This document shows positions 17,385 to 25,691 of a stretch of 64,000 bases of DNA, piece after piece. The notes below the pieces were generated by a model, which had not been told where the DNA came from, ran no database searches, and was given only the letters and a program-made list of their open reading frames with translations. Position 1 is the stretch's first letter. Each line of letters starts with the position of its first letter. Location: assembly GCF_002741985.1 (NCBI RefSeq), contig NZ_APHW01000019.1:1-64000 (forward strand). The letters are read 5' to 3'. A program made the position numbers and the translations under genes. This DNA is from Vibrio rotiferianus CAIM 577 = LMG 21460. GTDB lineage: Bacteria > Pseudomonadota > Gammaproteobacteria > Enterobacterales > Vibrionaceae.

Positions 17385-18151
17385 GTAATAAAGTATTTAT
17401 GCCAGGATGCAGCTTGCCATCCTATTCGCCAGAAGGCGTAGCGGCAATCGCAAGCTACCTAAAAGAAGTATTCCCTGAGATGGGCGCAGTGCAGAAGTGC
17501 TGTGGCAAGCCCACCGCTGCTATCGGTCAAACAGAGAAGTTCAAAGAGCGTTACGGCCAGCTTCAAGCTGACTTTGACAAGCTGGATGCACAAGAAGTCA
17601 TCGTGGCGTGTCAAAGCTGCTACGGCATGATCAAAAAATCCGGTGGGACACAAAAGCCAGTTTCATTATGGAAACTGCTTCCTGAAATTGGTCTGCCAGA
17701 AGCATTACGTGGTAAAGCGAAAAACAGTGACGTGGTATTCACCATTCACGACTCTTGCTCTACTCGCTACGAAAAAGAACTGCAAGACGGTATCCGCTGG
17801 ATCTTGAACGAGCTTGGCTACAAAACCTCAGAACCAGAACACACACGTGAAAACACACGCTGTTGTGGTTTCGGCGGCATGGTAGTGCCAGCAAACCCAG
17901 ACGTCGCAACACGCGTAATCAAACGCCGCGTGGAAGAGTTTGAGACAGACTACGTTGTGGTTTACTGCTCGGCTTGTCGCGCATCCATGATGGGTGTTGG
18001 TACGAAATCTTGGCACATTCTGGATCTGATGTTCGGCCCTGTGATCATGCAAGGTGATGAGCCGCCAGTCAACGTGCTCGCTAGCCCTGTAAAAGCTTGG
18101 TTCAACCGCTACAAATCTAAAGCGGGCCTAATCAAGTGTATGTCTGTGTAG
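17381..18151 (+). CDS. CCG-domain (HdrB/GlpC/LutA-like) Fe-S protein
   Basis: 256 aa with two cysteine-rich CCG repeats: KCCGKPT near residue 40 with CQSC near 77, and RCCGFGG near 163 with YCSAC near 190. In heterodisulfide reductase HdrB such motifs bind a noncubane 4Fe-4S cluster that cleaves disulfides; in GlpC and LutA they carry electrons. Overlap with the oxidoreductase gene (ATGA, 17381-17384) implies a stoichiometric complex. A role in reducing a persulfide, disulfide or polysulfide formed by the rhodanese is inference. It has no membrane segment. Confidence 0.85.
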   Translation: MSNKVFMPGCSLPSYSPEGVAAIASYLKEVFPEMGAVQKCCGKPTAAIGQTEKFKERYGQLQADFDKLDAQEVIVACQSCYGMIKKSGGTQKPVSLWKLLPEIGLPEALRGKAKNSDVVFTIHDSCSTRYEKELQDGIRWILNELGYKTSEPEHTRENTRCCGFGGMVVPANPDVATRVIKRRVEEFETDYVVVYCSACRASMMGVGTKSWHILDLMFGPVIMQGDEPPVNVLASPVKAWFNRYKSKAGLIKCMSV

Positions 18152-18160
18152 ATGTGTCTC

Positions 18161-18192
18161 TGTAGCTACGTTTTTGTAGCTACATCTTTTTA
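18161..18192 (+). terminator. Hairpin with T tract between CCG gene and TVP38 gene
   Basis: TGTAGCTAC repeated on either side of GTTTT forms an 8-9 bp stem followed by TCTTTTT. It lies inside what looks like one operon, so it may attenuate rather than end transcription. Confidence 0.7.
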
Positions 18193-18220
18193 ATTATTAG
18201 GTTTAAGTGAAGTTGAACTT

Positions 18221-18898
18221 ATGAAATTCGTAAAAATCGCTCTTATTGTTGCTGTTATCGCTCTCGCTCTATTTGCAGCAAAACAAACTGGCATCCTTGA
18301 AATCATCACAGACATCAAGAGCCTACAAGATTGGATCGCAAGCTTTGGCGTTTGGGGTTACGCAGTATTCGTAGCAGCATTCGTATTTGCGTGTGTTTTC
18401 CTACTACCAGGCAGTGCATTCACCATCGTAGCGGGTATCGTATTTGGCCCAATCAAAGGCGGTATCTTAGCGCTGTTCTCTGCAACGCTTGGCGCAGTGG
18501 CAGCATTCATCGTGGCGCGCTTCCTGCTTCGTAATACCATCATGAAGAAGTTTGGCGACAACCCAATCTTCAAGAAAATCGATGATGGCGTAGCTGCAAA
18601 CGGTACCAGCTTCTTGATCCTGACTCGTCTTGTGCCTGTATTCCCATTCAGCCTACAGAACTACGCTTACGGTCTAACTAGCCTAAACCTAGGCACTTAC
18701 GCTCTGGTTTCGCTACTAACAATGGCACCAGGTGCATTCATTTTCGCTTACATGGCGGGTGATATCGCAACAAACGGTGTGTCTGCAATGCTGCTAGTGA
18801 AATTTGCAGTGGCAGGCCTTGTGTTATTTGGCATGTCTCTGATTCCAAAATACATCGCGAAGAAAAAAGGCATCAACATGGAAGAATTAGCGAAGTAA
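18221..18898 (+). CDS. TVP38/TMEM64-family (DedA superfamily) membrane protein
   Basis: 225 aa with about five membrane helices. The SNARE-associated/DedA signature is seen in FLLPGSAFTIVAGIVFGPIKGG (~65-85, amphipathic re-entrant loop) and FIVARFLLRNTIMKKFG (~100-115), with RLVPVFPFSLQNYAYG near 145. Members of this family are implicated in lipid or small-molecule movement across the inner membrane, and TVP38-like genes often sit beside pyridine-nucleotide disulfide oxidoreductase or mercury/selenium genes. Fourth gene after the rhodanese; its role here is unknown. Closed by the terminator at 18923. Confidence 0.87.
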   Translation: MKFVKIALIVAVIALALFAAKQTGILEIITDIKSLQDWIASFGVWGYAVFVAAFVFACVFLLPGSAFTIVAGIVFGPIKGGILALFSATLGAVAAFIVARFLLRNTIMKKFGDNPIFKKIDDGVAANGTSFLILTRLVPVFPFSLQNYAYGLTSLNLGTYALVSLLTMAPGAFIFAYMAGDIATNGVSAMLLVKFAVAGLVLFGMSLIPKYIAKKKGINMEELAK

Positions 18899-18922
18899 TC
18901 CGGTCTATCCATTATTGACGCC

Positions 18923-18957
18923 AAAAGAGTGCGACTTATCGAGAGTTGCACTCTTTT
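18923..18957 (+). terminator. Terminator of the rhodanese-TVP38 operon
   Basis: AAAAGAGTGC and GCACTCTTTT are perfect 10-bp arms around a 15-nt loop. Confidence 0.85.
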
Positions 18958-19059
18958 CATTGCTACTAATTTGCTCACACTTTGCCCTTCAATTGGTGAC
19001 TTTTAAGGCCAAAAACTGACGTGGATTGGTATGACCTCACAAGGCGAGTAATTCTCTGA

Positions 19060-19190
19060 ATCTATTATCAAATTCGCGTTGATAATAAAGCGAGATAGAT
19101 TACTATCCACCTGAGGGAACGGAGCTTCCAGCGTGGTTTATACCCTTATATTTAGTGCTGAAAACAAATGATTTTCATCGCACGGGTATA
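19060..19190 (+). promoter_or_regulatory. Three-hairpin structured leader of the YnjBCD-like operon
   Basis: Three stems lie in series before the substrate-binding protein gene. First: TATTATCAA / TTGATAATA (19063-19087), with an alternative outer pairing ATCTAT / ATAGAT (19060-19065, 19095-19100). Second: CCAC-CT-GGAA against TTCC-AG-GTGG (19107-19136). Third: TATACCC/GGGTATA enclosing GTGC/GCAC and GAAAA/TTTTC (19139-19190). The density is more than a simple promoter needs. It may be a cis-regulatory RNA, or partly a repeat element. Confidence 0.5.
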
Positions 19191-19234
19191 CAGAGCTCCA
19201 AAATGAAAACAAAGATAAGAAACACGGATTACGT

Positions 19235-20392
19235 ATGAAAAAGCTACTTAGCACCATTGGCATTTTAGCCACCACTTTTGCCACCTCCTCTTTCGCCGCT
19301 GCTCATTCAGAAGAATGGCAAAAAATAGAACAGCAAGCCGACGGTCAAACCGTTTATTTTCATGCTTGGGGTGGCAGCCAAGAAATTAACCGCTACATCC
19401 AATGGGCAGGCAAAGAGCTTAAATCTCGCTATAACGTGACGCTTAACCACGTCAAAGTCACTGATATTTCTGAAACCACCACTCGTCTTATTGCAGAGAA
19501 AGCTGCAGGCAAAAACAGCGGTGGCAGTGTTGATATGGTTTGGATTAACGGTGAAAACTTTAAATCAATGAAAGACAACCAACTGCTGTTTGGCCCTTTT
19601 GTTGACGGTCTACCAAGTTGGCAATATGTCGACAAAACACTACCGGTAGATATCGATTTCTCTGAACCAACAGATGGTCTAGAAGCACCTTGGGGTGTCG
19701 GCCAACTTGTTTTTATCTACGATGAAGAGACGCTAAACAACCCGCCAAGCTCGTACGCAGAAATGCTAAGTTACGCAAAAGCGTTTCCTAACCGCCTTAC
19801 TTACCCTCGCCCACCAGAGTTTCATGGCACCAGCTTCATCAAATCTCTACTCATTGAGTTGAGTCATAACGACGCTGCACTGCAAAAACCAGTGACAGGC
19901 GAATCATTTAAAACCGTCACACAACCTCTGTGGGCTTACTTAGATGACTTTCACAAAGTCGCATGGCGCGGTGGTAAGCAGTTCCCGGGTGGTACCGCGG
20001 AAACCGTGCAACTGCTGGATGACGGTCAAATTGACTTAGCCATCACCTTCAACCCGAACGCGGTTTATTCAGCACAATCAAGCGGCAACCTTGCAGAGAG
20101 CACCAAAGCGTACGCGATGGATGCTGGCGCACTGTCTAACATTCACTTCCTAGCAGTTCCTTGGAACGCAAATGCCAGTGCAGGTGCGCAAGTTGCTATA
20201 AACTTTTTATTAAGCCCTGAAGCACAATCTCGCAAAGGTGACATCAACATCTGGGGTGATCCTTCAGTGCTAAGCAGCCAGTACCTAACCGGCACGGCTA
20301 AGAATACTCAGCAGTTCAAATCTATCGCGGAGCCACATCCAAGCTGGCAAGCAGCGTTAGAAAAAGAATGGCTGAAACGCTACGGAAATTAA
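19235..20392 (+). CDS. ynjB: ABC transporter periplasmic substrate-binding protein (YnjB-like)
   Basis: 385 aa with a clear signal peptide (about 1-22, ending SFAAA). The fold is that of type-2 periplasmic binding proteins: YFHAWGGSQEINRYIQW near the N terminus, DMVWINGENFKSM (~100), and APWGVGQLVFIYDEETLNNPPSSYAEML (~150-178), typical of YnjB/iron-thiamin-like binding proteins. The substrate of the Ynj system is unknown. The genes for its permease and ATPase follow directly, and a rhodanese operon precedes, as in E. coli ynjBCDEF, so a sulfur compound is plausible but unproven. Confidence 0.85.
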   Translation: MKKLLSTIGILATTFATSSFAAAHSEEWQKIEQQADGQTVYFHAWGGSQEINRYIQWAGKELKSRYNVTLNHVKVTDISETTTRLIAEKAAGKNSGGSVDMVWINGENFKSMKDNQLLFGPFVDGLPSWQYVDKTLPVDIDFSEPTDGLEAPWGVGQLVFIYDEETLNNPPSSYAEMLSYAKAFPNRLTYPRPPEFHGTSFIKSLLIELSHNDAALQKPVTGESFKTVTQPLWAYLDDFHKVAWRGGKQFPGGTAETVQLLDDGQIDLAITFNPNAVYSAQSSGNLAESTKAYAMDAGALSNIHFLAVPWNANASAGAQVAINFLLSPEAQSRKGDINIWGDPSVLSSQYLTGTAKNTQQFKSIAEPHPSWQAALEKEWLKRYGN

Positions 20393-20401
20393 TACACACC
20401 C

Positions 20402-22111
20402 ATGTTAAGAGCGCTGTATCTAGTTATTATCGCAGTTTGTATATTACCGACCATCCCGGGGCTACTCGGGGTGGTGGTGTCTGCGCTCGGCTATGTACCC
20501 CCTATTGGTTTGCACCACTTTTCACTGGATGGCTTTCATGCTGTGTTTGACTGGGAAGGTGTGTGGACGTCGATTGGACTGACTTTCTATTCCGCCATTT
20601 TCAGCAGCTACCTTGCTTGTTTGATCACTTTCGCGATTCTTCAAGCCTCATGGGGCAGCAAGTTCTGGCGCAAGATTGAAATGAGTCTTTCCCCTCTTCT
20701 TGCTATGCCGCATGTCGCGTTTGCCATTGGCTTCGCTTTTCTATTCGCACCAACAGGCATGGGCGTTCGTGTACTCAATCAAATGTTTGGTTACGATCCA
20801 AATGCGCAAACGGTGAATGACTTAGCGTTGTTGATCAAAGACCCACACGCACTGGGTTTGATCGTCATGCTCGCTATTAAAGAAGTACCATTTTTATTGT
20901 TGATGAGCATTCCTATTCTTCAGCAATTAAAAGTTGAGAAGATTGAAAAAGTCAGCCATTCGATGGGTTACAGCTCAGCGCAGGCGTGGTGGAAATGTGT
21001 CTTCCCACAATGGTTAGCGAAGTTGCGTTTCCCAATGTTGGCCGTTCTGGCTTACAGCTTATCCGTTGTGGATGTGGCGCTAATCATTGGCCCAACCAAC
21101 CCTCCTACATTTGCTGTGTTGGTATGGCAGTGGTTTAACGATCCTGACTTATCCCTGCTACCAAGAGCGGCGGCAGGTGCAGTGATGTTGTTTGCCATTG
21201 CGAGCATCTTGATTGGTTTTGCACGACTCGTCGAATGGAGCATTACCAAAGGCTTCAAACGCTGGCAATACTCCGGCCGTAGCGGCTTCCGCTTACCGGG
21301 TAAAACCTTGTTCTCTATGATTGCCTTGCTAGCACTGTTAATGGTGCCACTTATGGTGGTCTGGAGCTTCGCTCAACGTTGGCGATTCCCAGATTTATTA
21401 CCAAGCCGTTACAGCTTACGTTTTTGGGAATACGAGTGGCAAAGCATTCTCGGCACGCTCGAGCAAAGCATGTTGATTGCGGTGATCAGTGCGTCTATTG
21501 CCCTTGTACTGGCGCTGATTGCTCATGAATACCGATTACGTTACCGCTGGCAGGTGCCGGGATACATCATTGCCGTACCAATGTTGATCCCCCAGCTATC
21601 TGTGTTGTTTGGTATGCAAGTCGTCACGCTGTATCTCGACAGCAATGCGTATTTCTTCTGGGTATGCTGGGCACATGTCTTCTTCGCTTTCCCATTCGTT
21701 TATCTGTCATTGGATGGGCCTTGGCGCAGCTTCGACAATGGGTTAACTCGCGTTGCCTTAAGCCTTGGAAAATCACCGATGCAGGCTTGGCTAAAAGTCA
21801 AACTGCCGATCCTTCTGCCTGCGATTGCTTTTGCTTGGGCAGTGGGTATTAGTGTTAGCTTGGCGCAATACCTACCAACACTCGTACTGGGTGCTGGTCG
21901 CATCAGCACAATAACAACAGAAGCAGTCGCCCTATCAAGTGGCTTTGACCGTCGTGTCACTGCGATTTACGCCATTTGGCAAGCGCTCTTGCCGTTAATG
22001 TTCTTCTCTTTTGCGATTTTACTTAGCCGTTTACACGTTAAGTATCGCCGGTTGTCTATTAAAGGTTTACTACCGAATGAGTCTTTGTCTCGAAAACCTC
22101 GCCATCCGTAA
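20402..22111 (+). CDS. ynjC: ABC transporter permease, two-domain (YnjC-like)
   Basis: 569 aa with about 12 membrane helices arranged as two fused permease halves. Each carries an EAA-type loop that contacts the ATPase: EKVSHSMGYSSAQAWWKCVFPQ (~185) and RVALSLGKSPMQAWLKVKLP (~455). It follows the binding-protein gene by 9 bp, and its 3' end overlaps the start of the ATPase gene by 35 bp. It forms the inner-membrane channel of the importer. Somewhat longer than I recall for E. coli YnjC. Confidence 0.87.
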   Translation: MLRALYLVIIAVCILPTIPGLLGVVVSALGYVPPIGLHHFSLDGFHAVFDWEGVWTSIGLTFYSAIFSSYLACLITFAILQASWGSKFWRKIEMSLSPLLAMPHVAFAIGFAFLFAPTGMGVRVLNQMFGYDPNAQTVNDLALLIKDPHALGLIVMLAIKEVPFLLLMSIPILQQLKVEKIEKVSHSMGYSSAQAWWKCVFPQWLAKLRFPMLAVLAYSLSVVDVALIIGPTNPPTFAVLVWQWFNDPDLSLLPRAAAGAVMLFAIASILIGFARLVEWSITKGFKRWQYSGRSGFRLPGKTLFSMIALLALLMVPLMVVWSFAQRWRFPDLLPSRYSLRFWEYEWQSILGTLEQSMLIAVISASIALVLALIAHEYRLRYRWQVPGYIIAVPMLIPQLSVLFGMQVVTLYLDSNAYFFWVCWAHVFFAFPFVYLSLDGPWRSFDNGLTRVALSLGKSPMQAWLKVKLPILLPAIAFAWAVGISVSLAQYLPTLVLGAGRISTITTEAVALSSGFDRRVTAIYAIWQALLPLMFFSFAILLSRLHVKYRRLSIKGLLPNESLSRKPRHP

Positions 22112-22724
22112 AACCAATGGCGACACGCTTTTCTCTGCCTTCAACATGACGGTAGAGAAAGGTGAAATTGTTACCCTGATGGGTCCAAGCGGCTGTGGCA
22201 AATCCACCTTATTGGATGCCATTGCTGGTCACCTGTCTTCCGAGTTCGACTATTCAGGCTCAATCACTCTCGATAATGAAAAGCTGGATGCGTTACCTGC
22301 GCATAAGCGCCAGGTGGGTATTCTGTTCCAAGATGATTTGCTCTTCCCACATCTCACCGTGTGGGAGAATCTTGCCTTTGCACTACCCGACTCAATCAAA
22401 GGCGCAGAACGCAAAGAACGTGCAATGCTGGCTTTAAAGCACATCTCGCTAACTAAACTTGCAGAGTCTTTCCCTGATCAAATCTCAGGCGGCCAGCGCG
22501 CACGTATTGCTCTCACTCGCATGTTATTGGCAAAACCGAAAGTTGCCCTACTAGATGAGCCATACAGCAAATTAGATAAAGATCTGCGCGTACAGTTTCG
22601 CAATTGGGTTGTGGAGCAACTTCAACAAGCCAACATTCCTGCATTAATGGTGACTCACGATGAGGATGATATTCCTGAGGGCAGTCGCTGCCTGAACTGG
22701 CCTTGGGAGACAAGCCATGCTTGA
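22077..22724 (+). CDS. ynjD: ABC transporter ATP-binding protein (YnjD-like)
   Basis: 215 aa from ATG 22077 (MSLCLENLAIRKTNG); an upstream in-frame start at 22011 lies inside the permease gene and adds non-homologous sequence. Walker A is GPSGCGKST (~35), Q-loop LFQDDLLFPHLTVWEN, signature ISGGQRARIAL (~130), Walker B KVALLDEPYSKLD, and switch His in MVTHDEDD. It is short for an ABC ATPase, lacking a C-terminal regulatory domain, as in YnjD. It powers the YnjBC transporter. Confidence 0.9.
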   Translation: MSLCLENLAIRKTNGDTLFSAFNMTVEKGEIVTLMGPSGCGKSTLLDAIAGHLSSEFDYSGSITLDNEKLDALPAHKRQVGILFQDDLLFPHLTVWENLAFALPDSIKGAERKERAMLALKHISLTKLAESFPDQISGGQRARIALTRMLLAKPKVALLDEPYSKLDKDLRVQFRNWVVEQLQQANIPALMVTHDEDDIPEGSRCLNWPWETSHA

Positions 22725-23325
22725 TAGCCTGAGTATCAAAATCATTAAGTGGCCATTGGCACAGAGCGCAAAACTTATTGATAAATGTGGCGTGACAGCT
22801 AACCAAACCACATTGTTTGGCTTCGCCCTTGGCTGTTTTGCCTTACCTGCATTGATGGCAGAGCAATACACGCTTGCATTAGCGTTTATTCTACTGAATC
22901 GAATCTGTGATGGATTGGATGGTGCTCTAGCGAGGATTCAAGGCATCACCGATGCGGGCGGCTTCCTTGATATAAGCCTAGACTTCTTGTTCTATTCTTT
23001 GATTCCATTTGGCTTTGTACTAGCAAACCCAGAACAAAACGCCGTCGCGGGCGCATTCTTGATCTTCTCGTTTATTGGTACAGGAAGCAGCTTCTTAGCT
23101 TTCGCGATCATGGCGGGTAAACGTGGTATCGATAACCCTATCTACAAGCACAAATCTCTGTACTACATGAGCGGCCTGACAGAAGGCACAGAGACCATCG
23201 GTTGCTTCGTGCTGTTCTGTTTGTTCCCACAACATTTTGCCATCATTGCGTACATCTTTGGTGCAGCGTGTTGGTTTACTACATTTACGCGTATTTATTC
23301 TGGGTTTCATACACTGAAGCCGTAA
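22717..23325 (+). CDS. ynjF: CDP-alcohol phosphatidyltransferase family protein (YnjF-like)
   Basis: 202 aa membrane enzyme with about six helices. The diagnostic CDP-alcohol motif D-G-x2-A-R-x8-G-x3-D-x3-D is intact in DGLDGALARIQGITDAGG and FLDISLD (~residues 67-90); the aspartates bind metal and perform transfer of a phosphatidyl group from CDP-diacylglycerol to an alcohol. The acceptor is unknown. It overlaps the ATPase gene by 8 bp, as ynjF accompanies ynjBCD in E. coli. Why a lipid-headgroup enzyme travels with this transporter is unexplained. Confidence 0.88.
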   Translation: MLDSLSIKIIKWPLAQSAKLIDKCGVTANQTTLFGFALGCFALPALMAEQYTLALAFILLNRICDGLDGALARIQGITDAGGFLDISLDFLFYSLIPFGFVLANPEQNAVAGAFLIFSFIGTGSSFLAFAIMAGKRGIDNPIYKHKSLYYMSGLTEGTETIGCFVLFCLFPQHFAIIAYIFGAACWFTTFTRIYSGFHTLKP

Positions 23326-23336
23326 ACAAAACTTCA

Positions 23337-23384
23337 AGAGAGATTCCTGATTGCAACGAAGGAATACAGTCGGGAATCTCTTTT
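23337..23384 (+). terminator. Long-stem terminator / REP-like hairpin after ynjF
   Basis: A nearly continuous 16-17 bp stem pairs 23337-23353 with 23367-23383 (core GAGATTCC / GGAATCTC) and ends in TTTT. The right arm TCGGGAATCTCTT recurs at 25482-25494, so it also belongs to a repeat family. Confidence 0.8.
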
Positions 23385-23395
23385 CAATCCCCCCC

Positions 23396-23548
23396 TCAGT
23401 AAAGCATCCCACTCACCACCAGCGTCACCACAATTCCAGAGACAAAACTCGGAAAATGCCACGTCCGCTGCTTAGCGCGGTAATACTCTTTTTGTAGGTC
23501 CTCTTGGTAGCTCTTTACGGCTAACTCTTTAATGTAGTTATTATGCAT
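23396..23548 (-). CDS. Small predicted membrane protein (50 aa)
   Basis: A 50-codon ORF preceded by an excellent AGGAGG seven bases before ATG 23548. The N-terminal half is charged (MHNNYIKELAVKSYQEDLQK) and the C-terminal 20 residues form one hydrophobic helix (FVSGIVVTLVVSGML), so it is probably a tail-anchored inner-membrane microprotein. I recognise no family. It is convergent with ynjF and divergent from norR. The ribosome site and amphipathic layout make it likely real. Confidence 0.65.
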   Translation of the reverse strand: MHNNYIKELAVKSYQEDLQKEYYRAKQRTWHFPSFVSGIVVTLVVSGMLY

Positions 23549-23819
23549 AACCTGTCCTCCTGACATGTATTACAGGTGGAGGATAAAAGCTCAAGTTAAC
23601 TTAAGGTCAACGGAAAAATTCAATTTCGGAGAATATTATTTGCGAAGGCTGAATCCCTCATTCCTAGCTCTTAAGCGCAATCAGTTGCACTTATTTGTAT
23701 CACAGTTCTGTTATGTCACTTGATCGTCGTCAATGGAACATCAATCTCTCACACCTTTCGATGTTCAAATGACATCAAGTTGCTAGCATGAGCCCATTCA
23801 AGATAACTCTGGGCTTGTT

Positions 23820-25348
23820 ATGACTCCTACTGTCGACCACGTACTTCTCAATATCGCACTCAATCTGAGCTCAAATCGCTCTCATGAGCAGCAATACCAA
23901 AACCTGATAGACGGGGTGGCGCAAGTATTCCCTTGTGATGCAAGTTGTTTGTTTATCTTTGATGAAGATGCTTCCTAACGCCAGTTGCAGTAAAGGGCCT
24001 ATCGAGCTCAGTACTCGGTCGCCGTTACTTTCCTAAAGCTCATCCACGCTTGGACGCTATTATCCACAGTCGTGAACCAGTTCGCTTTGATGCTGACTGC
24101 GCCCTGCCCGATCCATTTGATGGAACACTTTTAACGGAAGATCAGTGCATTGATGTCCATGACTGCATGGGCTTTAGCTTGTACGTCGAAGGACAACTTG
24201 TTGGCGCGTTAACCATGGATGCGCTTGCTGTTGGTGCGTTTGATCATATCGACCCAGTAGCAATCGAAACATTCGCAGCACTAACGGCGGCAACACTGCG
24301 TAACATTGCGCAATTAAAAGCCCTTAAAGCACAAAACCAGAAGCAAAAGAGCGTCACGCAAACCCTTATCCAACAGGCGCGCTCACAACACGGTGATATG
24401 GTTGGCTTAAGCCCACAAATCAATCAATTACGAAACAACATTGCGACCGTTGCTCAATCAGATTACGCAGTATTGGTAACGGGAGAAACGGGAACGGGTA
24501 AAGAACTTGTTGCTCACTCCGTCCATGCTCAATCTCATCGTAATGATAAGCCGATGATTTACGTAAACTGCGCCGCCCTACCCGAAGGTCTGGCGGAGAG
24601 CGAACTGTTTGGCCACGTAAAGGGCGCTTTTACCGGAGCCAATAGTCATCGTGCAGGTAAGTTCGAATTGGCTGATGGCGGTACAATCTTCTTAGATGAA
24701 GTGGGTGAATTGCCATTGATTTTACAAGCAAAACTGCTGCGAGTTATCCAGCAAGGTGAGTTGCAACGTGTGGGTAGCGATCAGCATTTGATGGTTAACG
24801 TGCGCATCATCGCAGCCACCAACCGACAGTTAGAAAAAGAAGTGGAAGATGGCACATTCCGTGCGGATTTGTTCCATCGTTTAAATGTATTCCCAATCAA
24901 AGTGCCACCACTTCGCGCTCGTGATGGCGACATTCCGGTTCTGGCGGGATATTTGTTAGAAAAAGTACGCCAGCAATTTAATGCGCCAAACCTTCACGTT
25001 CACCCTAAGGTGCTAACTCAATTAGAATCTCTGCCTTGGTACGGTAATGTTCGAGAGCTTGAGCATACCTTAACGCGTGCGGCATTACATGCAATTCAGC
25101 AAGGCGCGAGCACTATTATGCTCAGCCACTTTGATACTTCATTGGCACTGGACGATGTAAAAAACACATCACATTACTTGCCGAAAGAAAGTCAGCCAAT
25201 GCGAGAGTTAATAGAAAGTTATCAGCGTGACTTGATTGAACACGCTTTAAGCCAAACTGGCGGTGTGTGGGCAAAAGCAGCGGAGTTTTTACAAATGGAT
25301 CGAGGCAACTTGTATCGCATGGGTAAAAAGCTCGGCATTAGCAAATAG
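23820..25348 (+). pseudogene. norR: norR: NO-responsive sigma-54 activator, disrupted by a 1-base frameshift
   Basis: Two frames together make a full-length NorR. From ATG 23820, 52 codons encode the GAF-domain start (DHVLLNIALNL, FPCDASCLFIFDED) and end at TAA 23976. Shifting by one base at ~23970-23972, the reading continues FLTPVAVKGLSSSVLGRRYF and on to 25348. The rest is intact: the end of the GAF domain, the AAA+ core with GETGTGKE, GAFTGA loop and FLDEVGE, and a C-terminal Fis-type HTH (AEFLQMDRGNLYRMGKKLG). NorR senses nitric oxide through a GAF non-haem iron and activates sigma-54 promoters, here probably hcp-hcr. One missing G (GAT GGC to GATGC) explains the break; it may be a sequencing error. 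Confidence 0.88.
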
Positions 25349-25402
25349 AAGCCTCTACTTCGCTCTCTTCTCTGAGAGAGAAGAAACTTACGTCTTAAAA
25401 AA

Positions 25403-25493
25403 ATAGATTCCGGATGGCTCGCTTAGGCTCGTCCGGAATGGCTCCTAGCCCGAAGCGGAGCGAGCCGACGAAGGAGCGCAATCGGGAATCTCT
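25403..25493. repeat. Composite palindromic (REP-like) element
   Basis: About 90 bp of nested symmetry: ATTCCGGA / TCCGGAAT (25406-25413, 25431-25438), GGCTCGCT / AGCGAGCC (25415-25422, 25458-25465), GCTCCT / AGGAGC (25440-25445, 25471-25476), and outer AGATTCC / GGGAATCT (25404-25410, 25483-25490). It is GC-richer than its surroundings. Its right end matches the hairpin after ynjF. It sits between norR and the hcp promoter. Confidence 0.75.
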
Positions 25494-25603
25494 TGCCTCC
25501 ACAAAACCGCATTAACTTTTCTCCTGTTTAACAAGCACTTCCACTATCGCCCGTTAAAACGTTTCTCGCGCGTTGCTTTTATCATCACATCTAAAACTCC
25601 GTT

Positions 25604-25637
25604 GTCATTTGCACATCATTCGTGTTGTCACAATCAC
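25604..25637 (+). promoter_or_regulatory. Candidate NorR-type enhancer sites
   Basis: Two sequences fit GT-N7-AC: GTCATTTGCAC (25604-25614) and GTCACAATCAC (25627-25637), spaced 23 bp, 55-100 bp upstream of the sigma-54 promoter. The pattern is loose, so chance matches are possible. Confidence 0.4.
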
Positions 25638-25691
25638 ATCAAATACGTACCTGAAAACAAATAAAGTCATTTAAAATCAATAACATAATAA

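Noticed and set aside
19100..19140. Possible TPP riboswitch (CTGAG followed by CCAGCG)
   Set aside because: The conserved CTGAGA and the long CCTGATCTGGATAATGCC element are absent; only fragments agree.
22011..22076. Longer N terminus for the YnjD-like ATPase
   Set aside because: The extra 22 codons lie in the permease gene and do not resemble ABC ATPase sequence; ATG 22077 fits the family.
23960..23980. Programmed ribosomal frameshift in norR
   Set aside because: No slippery heptamer or downstream stimulatory structure at GATGAAGATGCTTCC; NorR proteins are not known to use frameshifting.
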